Translations under genes and position numbers: made by a program
In this document: positions 59,775 through 64,000 of the stretch, in pieces
Layout of the letters: the number at the start of each line of letters is the position of its first letter
Numbering within the stretch: position 1 is the first letter of the stretch
Assembly: GCF_003319175.1 (NCBI RefSeq)
Contig: NZ_QOHK01000001.1
Location: forward strand, 186,001 to 250,000
Direction: 5' to 3'
DNA: 64,000 nucleotides
Source: Blastococcus sp. TF02-8
Lineage (GTDB): Bacteria; Actinomycetota; Actinomycetes; Mycobacteriales; Geodermatophilaceae
Notes under the pieces: generated by a model
What the model saw: the letters and a program-made list of their open reading frames with translations, nothing else
What the model was told of the DNA's origin: nothing
Database searches by the model: none

Positions 59775-59800
59775 CCGGAAAGCACCTCCGCATCCCTAAT

Positions 59801-59820
59801 ACCCGTACGGATCCGCGGGT
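59801..59820. promoter_or_regulatory. Imperfect palindrome between ArsR gene and copper-binding gene
   Basis: ACCCG (59801-59805) and CGGGT (59816-59820) flank the palindrome CGGATCCG (59808-59815). It lies between the ArsR gene and the divergent Cys-rich protein gene at 59892. It could be a second operator for the ArsR regulator; the arms are short. Confidence 0.3.
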
Positions 59821-59891
59821 AAGCGGGGTCCGTCGGCGACAGTCCCGGACGGCATCCGAGCCTCCGGCGCCGGGAACCCGAGGAGGTAGTC

Positions 59892-60297
59892 ATGACGGTG
59901 GCAGCCCAGATGCTCGACACCTATCCCGAGGACCTGGGCGGGGTGGATAAGGAGAAACTCCGCGCCTGCATCGAGGCCTGCGTCGAGTGCGCACAGGCAT
60001 GCACCGCCTGCGCCGATGCCTGCCTCAGCGAGGACATGGTTGCGGAGCTGACCAAGTGCATCCGCACCAACCTCGACTGCGCCGACATGTGCGACACCAC
60101 CGGACGGGTGCTGTCCCGACACTGGCTACGACGCCAACCTCACCCGCGCGATGCTCGAGGCCTGCGCCGCCGCCTGCAAAGCCTGCGGCGACGAGTGTGC
60201 GCAGCACGCGGAGATGCACGAGCACTGCCGGATCTGCGCCGACGCCTGCCGACGCTGCGAGCAGGCCTGCCGCGACCTCATCACCTCGCTGGGCTGA
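59892..60297 (+). pseudogene. Cys-rich four-helix-bundle copper-binding protein (DUF326-like), frameshifted
   Basis: N-terminal part: [20 protein letters not shown], then [17 protein letters not shown] and [14 protein letters not shown], the CxxxC pattern of four-helix-bundle Cu(I)-storage proteins. The frame is then lost; a shift near 60115-60125 restores [37 protein letters not shown] and CRDLITSLG with the stop at 60297. The repaired protein would be about 134 residues. AGGAGG precedes the ATG. The indel may be two bases missing. Confidence 0.78.
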
Positions 60298-60913
60298 CCG
60301 AGGCCGGTCCCGGCAGGCCGACCGTCCGGGCGCCCACGAGCCAGAGGCCACGTGGGCGCCCGCACGGCGCGGTCTCGCGGTCCCTGCCCGCTCCGGCACA
60401 GCGACCGCAGGTACAGCGCCCGAGCATGCAGTCTCGCCCCGCCGCCGATAACCGGCCTGCGACCGATGCCCAGGCAGCCTGCCGACAGCGACGGTGCCGA
60501 CTTCGGACTGCAGCTGCTTCCAGTGCTTGGGCTCAGGATGATGTTGACGCTTCCGGCCCCGTCGTCCCGCTCTCCTCTCTGGAGCGTTGTGCCACGCCGT
60601 CGAACCCGCTCGTTGGGAGGGGGCCAGCTTGGGCCGCCATTGACAGCGCAGTGAGCTCTGTACGCGCATGCGGGGCACTGTGACCCTGGACAGTGCGGCA
60701 GGATCCTCCGTTTATCCGTACGACTGTCCGGGCATGCGCGCCCTTGCGGGAGGGCTGCCGCGCGGCCGCCGCGCCTCCGACGAAGCGCACCTCGAGACGG
60801 GGCGAGACGACGCCCGGCCGAGCGAGTGCTCCCGGCCAAGCAGGTGCCGGATCAGGCATGAGCACGTGTGAGGACCAAAGACTCCCCCGCGATCAGCGAG
60901 AAAGGACTCCATC
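60298..60913. other. Intergenic, no gene seen
   Basis: 616 bases between the frameshifted Cys-rich protein gene and the DUF305 gene. Reading frames here are low-complexity. AGCGAGAAAGGACTCC just before 60914 is the ribosome site of the DUF305 gene; its promoter is presumably nearby. Confidence 0.4.
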
Positions 60914-61522
60914 ATGGCGATGAAGAAGACGGACGAGTCGACGCATCAGGGTCACGGCGCCGAGCAGTCGCACGAGGCCAAGATGAACCGGGGGATGTAC
61001 TTGCGCTTCGGCGCCATGATCCTGACGGCGATGGTCGTCATGTACTGGGCCATGTTCGCCGGCACCTGGGAGTGGAGCCATGTCCGCTTCAGTCAGAGCC
61101 GGGTGTTCATGGCGCTGACCATGGGCGGGACGATGGGTCTGGTCATGCTCGGCTGGATGCTGAACATGTACAAGAACGTCAAGGCCAACATCGGCATCGT
61201 CGTGGCGAGCCTGCTGCTGCTCGGTGTCGGGGTGTTCCTGGACCGCAGCCAGACCACCGTGCAGGACTCCGCCTGGATGAAGGCCATGATCCCGCACCAC
61301 TCGCTGGCCATCACCCGGTCCGAGCGCGCGGAGATCACCGATGTCCGCGTCTGCGAGCTGGCCCGCTCGATCAGCGAGGCCCAGCGGCGGGAGATCCTCG
61401 AGATGGACTGGCTGATCGAGGACATCGAGCAGAACGGCGAGGCGTCGACGCCCGAGGAGGCGGACTCCCGATCCGCGCCCCGGTTCGATGTGTCGGCCGG
61501 ATTCACCTGTCCGACCGGCTGA
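60914..61522 (+). CDS. DUF305 membrane protein
   Basis: A 202-residue protein with a His-rich N-terminal cytosolic segment (TDESTHQGHGAEQSHEAKMN), three membrane helices (MILTAMVVMYWAMFAGTWEW, VFMALTMGGTMGLVMLGWML, IGIVVASLLLLGVGVFL) and a DUF305 domain: MKAMIPHHSLAITRSERAEI and EMDWLIEDIE. Related to copper-handling proteins; the second DUF305 gene in the window. AAAGGA precedes the ATG. Confidence 0.88.
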   Translation: MAMKKTDESTHQGHGAEQSHEAKMNRGMYLRFGAMILTAMVVMYWAMFAGTWEWSHVRFSQSRVFMALTMGGTMGLVMLGWMLNMYKNVKANIGIVVASLLLLGVGVFLDRSQTTVQDSAWMKAMIPHHSLAITRSERAEITDVRVCELARSISEAQRREILEMDWLIEDIEQNGEASTPEEADSRSAPRFDVSAGFTCPTG

Positions 61523-61761
61523 CGAGCAGCTCGCAGCGGCGGAGGCCCGGCCGCGGCGCGAGCCGCCGGCCGGAGTCAGGCCGCCCATCGGCCAGTCCTG
61601 CTCGGCCGTCGCAGGTCACTGTCGCTCCGGGGCGAGGATGGCGCTCACCTTTGCTCCCGCCGCTGCGGCCACGAACGACGGCTTCGTCAGGTGCGGGCGT
61701 GATCATGCACCCTTTGTGGGTGAGCGCTCGGTTCTCCCGGTATCGGAGATGCGGCGTGGCT

Positions 61762-62640
61762 TCAGGAAGTCCGGTAGCCGTGGTCGTCCGAGTAGCGCTG
61801 GAGAGTGGTCCCGAGACCCCCGCCCGCTGGCAGAAACTGCTGGGTGAGCAGATACGCGTAATCCTCGACCGCTCCTCTCAGGAGGAGTCCGGACAGCCGG
61901 ACGTCGTCGCGGCGAGAAGAGTCAGCACGGGCGGCCAGTTCTCGGGCGTACGGGAGCTGCGCGGGCAGGGAGGCGACCTCGTCGGTCTCGCGGAAGTAGT
62001 AGGTCTCGGCGTACTGGGTGAGGTCCACCCGGACCTGGACCAGTTCGCCGGCCAGCGTCTCCAGCAGCGTGGCCGCGGCCGCGGAGTCCATCGCAGACAG
62101 TGCCTGAGCGGCGTCGGCCTTCCTCAGCAGGGACAGGCGGATCGCCAGCGTCCGGCGGCGGGCCAGCGTGGGATAGATCTGCAGGATCCAGGTCACCGCC
62201 GCGGTCACCAGCGAGAAGCCGATGAGGGCCTCCAGCGGCGAGGCCAGTCGCAGCCACGCATAGGTCGGGACGATGTCGCCGTAGCCGAGCGTCGCCACGG
62301 TCACCAGGGACAGGTACAGCGAATCGAGGAGGTCGACGCGTTCGGATGGTTGCAGGCCCGAGCCGAAGGAGAAGCCGTCCGACATGTGGGGCCAGTAGAT
62401 CAAGGTCCACCCGGTGATGATGATGGCGAGCCACGCCAGGATCACGCACAGGACCGCTACGGGACCGACCACGGAGGTCTGCTGCCTGCGGCTCCTGACG
62501 ACGCGGGAAGCTCGCCAGACCAGTTGGATGACCCGCCGGCTCAATGAGCCTTGCCCACTGGGATGCCAGATGGTGTGGAACATGTCCCGCAGGACGATCA
62601 GCACTAGTACTGCGCCCGCGGCCGTCAGAAGCCAGTCCAT
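61762..62640 (-). CDS. Two-TM potassium channel family protein
   Basis: A 292-residue protein. Helices at the N-terminus and about 50-75 are followed by the pore loop with the selectivity filter LVTVATLGYGDIVPTYA near residue 117, a post-pore helix (IGFSLVTAAVTWILQIY) and a helical cytosolic C-terminus with no RCK domain recognised. The ATG at 62640 is preferred to one at 62646 because GGAAAGG has better spacing. Cation channel; ion choice is by the TxGYGD motif (K+). Confidence 0.87.
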   Translation of the reverse strand: MDWLLTAAGAVLVLIVLRDMFHTIWHPSGQGSLSRRVIQLVWRASRVVRSRRQQTSVVGPVAVLCVILAWLAIIITGWTLIYWPHMSDGFSFGSGLQPSERVDLLDSLYLSLVTVATLGYGDIVPTYAWLRLASPLEALIGFSLVTAAVTWILQIYPTLARRRTLAIRLSLLRKADAAQALSAMDSAAAATLLETLAGELVQVRVDLTQYAETYYFRETDEVASLPAQLPYARELAARADSSRRDDVRLSGLLLRGAVEDYAYLLTQQFLPAGGGLGTTLQRYSDDHGYRTS

Positions 62641-62871
62641 AAGCATCCTTTCCTGCCTACCGAGGCTCGGACCCGATTGGACCGGCCCACCACGCGCCCG
62701 GCCGCCGCCTATGGGCCGGCCGGGTGCCATGGCCGTACGAATCTGCAGATGAGGCCGCCGCCCGCATGGCGGCGCTCCAAGCGGCGCGAGGACCTCCGGT
62801 CCGCCTGTGGAAGCACGAAGCACTGCGCTGACAGACCGGCTGACCGGCCGGTCGGCCGACCAGCCTCGACG

Positions 62872-63440
62872 TCAGCCGGCCTCGGACATGCCCATCATGC
62901 CGTTGTCCTCGTGGTCGAGGATGTGGCAGTGGTAGACGGTCCGGCCGCCGAAGTCGTCGAAGGCGACCCGGACGGTGACCTCGCCGCCAGCGGGGATGTT
63001 GACGACGTCCTGCCAGCGGACGTCGTCCAGTTGCCGGCCGCCCTCGGCGACGATCTGCATCGGCCACACGTGCAGGTGCATCGGATGGTCCATCGGGGAG
63101 GTGTTGGCGATCGTCCACTCCTCCACCGCCCCGAGCGACACCGCCTGGTCGACCCGGTCGGGATCGAACGGGCGGCCGTCGATGGTGAAGGTCATCCCGC
63201 CGGGCCCCATCCCACCCCCCAGCCCGCCGCCCATGCCCGTGCCCATGCCGAACGTGAGCCGACGTCGCTCGGTCACCTCGGCGCCGCGCAGGTCACGGGG
63301 CTTCCGCAACGGCGGCACGGGCGCCACGGGGGCAGCTTCGTCACCGGTCACCTCGAGGGTGGCCAGCGGGCCGACGTCCCCGGAGACCGAGCCGCCCGAT
63401 AGCCCGCGTCCTGCGTGAAGCCGCGCTGGACAGCACGGCC
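62872..63440 (-). pseudogene. Multicopper oxidase, C-terminal fragment
   Basis: About 190 residues of the third cupredoxin domain: EEWTIANTSPMDHPMHLHVW and VYHCHILDHEDNGMMG carry type 1, 2 and 3 copper ligands. It is preceded by GRGLSGGSVSGDVGPLATLE, which looks like normal family sequence, but a stop lies shortly upstream near 63443 and no N-terminal two-thirds is found. It is a truncated remnant rather than a functional oxidase, unless an ATG at 63351 makes a fragment. Confidence 0.78.
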
Positions 63441-63697
63441 GGATTCATGCCCAGCCTGAAGGTGGCCGCCCTGAGCAATGCCAGATCGTGCTGGCGAACA
63501 GGCGGGCAGGCGCTGAGGCCCGAGATAGCATCGCGTGGCCACCCGAGCAACAAGTCGGGGCCCACCCCAGGAGGCTCCGTACCAGCGCCCGGAGCCGTGA
63601 ACGTGGACCCTGACGCCGGCGGTGACCGACGGGTGGCCGGGCGGGATAGTCGGTGACCGGCAGCAACTCGACGTCGCCTGATCTCGGCTACGCGCGA
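63441..63697. other. Intergenic, likely deletion scar of the oxidase gene
   Basis: 257 bases between the oxidase fragment and the M23 gene. No gene is supported; the frames are short and Arg-rich. The truncated 5' side of the oxidase should be here, so this is where sequence was lost or rearranged. Confidence 0.35.
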
Positions 63698-64000
63698 TCA
63701 TCCGCAACCGAGGCTGATCCCGCGCGCCGCGAGCCACGGCACCGGGTTCACCCGGTTCGCGAAGAGACCGCCGGTGTGCGTCTCGAAGTGCAGGTGCGGC
63801 CCGGTGGACTGCCCACGGTTGCCGACCTCGGCGATCTGCTCGCCGGCGTTCACGACCTGTCCTGTCGACACGAAGTAGTGGTTGATGTGGCCGTAGACGG
63901 TGATGGTGCCGTCGGGGTGCTGCAGGTAGATCGCGTAGCCGAAGCCATTGGCGGTGCCGGCGTGCAGCACCACGCCGCCGTCCGGGGCATAGATCGGCGT
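63698..64000 (-). CDS. M23 family peptidase, 5' end outside window
   Basis: The last 100 residues of an M23 metallopeptidase. YAPDGGVVLHAGTANGFG, TVYGHINHYFVSTGQVVNAG and GPHLHFETHTGGLF carry the HxH zinc motif of the last strand; the first His/Asp ligands lie outside the window. It hydrolyses peptidoglycan crosslinks outside the membrane. The frame is open to the right edge. Confidence 0.88.
   Translation of the reverse strand, partial: TPIYAPDGGVVLHAGTANGFGYAIYLQHPDGTITVYGHINHYFVSTGQVVNAGEQIAEVGNRGQSTGPHLHFETHTGGLFANRVNPVPWLAARGISLGCG

Noticed and set aside
60868-62547. 559-residue plus-strand frame
   Set aside because: It overlaps the real DUF305 gene and the channel gene, has no motifs, and is rich in Arg/Gly.
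1-64000. tRNA or rRNA genes and attachment-site duplications
   Set aside because: By eye I found no cloverleaf-like or rRNA segment and no direct repeat that would mark element ends; a covariance search was not possible.

Overview
The window is high-GC DNA with GTG/ATG starts, frequent ATGA/GTGA start-stop overlaps and an actinobacterial gene set (SCO6880-type conjugation protein, Tad pilus genes, LysM-BTAD regulator, TrwC-type relaxase fused to a primase). I infer an actinomycete, possibly of the Geodermatophilaceae, but nothing here fixes the genus.

Layout. 1-4455: ordinary cargo, namely the 3' end of an apolipoprotein N-acyltransferase gene, a VTT/TVP38 membrane protein, a TetR regulator divergent from two small membrane genes, and a methyltransferase. 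4818-10028 (minus strand): a possible defence or DNA-repair trio made of a DEDDh exonuclease-BRCT protein with a Cys-rich tail, an unknown 198-aa protein, and a TrlF-like PHP/SMC-type ATPase with an apparent frameshift. 10352-11677: an IS110-family transposase. 12247-17751: a giant MobF relaxase-helicase-primase. 17881-20529: accessory genes, two of them broken. 20526-33216 (minus strand): a tightly packed conjugation operon (coupling protein, lytic/M23 peptidase, VirB4-like ATPase, SCO6880 protein, TrbL/VirB6-like protein, small membrane proteins, degenerate ParA). 33526-38335: an ArsR-controlled sulfur operon (DUF305, three rhodanese-containing proteins including a persulfide-dioxygenase-like one, TauE/SafE, DUF302). 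38633-50317 (minus strand): a Tad pilus operon (TadA/B/C, TadE-like proteins, a Flp-like peptide, CpaE-like ATPase, SAF protein) with a LysM-BTAD membrane protein at its end and an XRE regulator at its head.

50938-59774 (minus strand) is the most unusual segment. It is a complex I-like operon that keeps only membrane-arm subunits (NuoA, H, J, K, L, M, N). One chimeric subunit with a degenerate NuoB-like segment and four His/Met-rich HEGMDHGGG-type repeats sits where NuoB-G and I would normally be. The NuoH homologue has lost the quinone-chamber signature. An ArsR-type regulator gene and a perfect 7-10-7 inverted repeat lie just upstream of nuoA.

59892-64000: copper- and stress-related genes (frameshifted Cys-rich four-helix-bundle protein, DUF305 membrane protein, two-TM potassium channel, multicopper oxidase fragment) and the 3' part of an M23 peptidase gene.

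Together, 12-50 kb looks like an integrative conjugative element or plasmid backbone carrying sulfur and metal cargo. At least six genes are broken by one- or two-base shifts or a stop codon. Either the element is decaying or the assembly has indel errors, and sequence alone cannot separate these.
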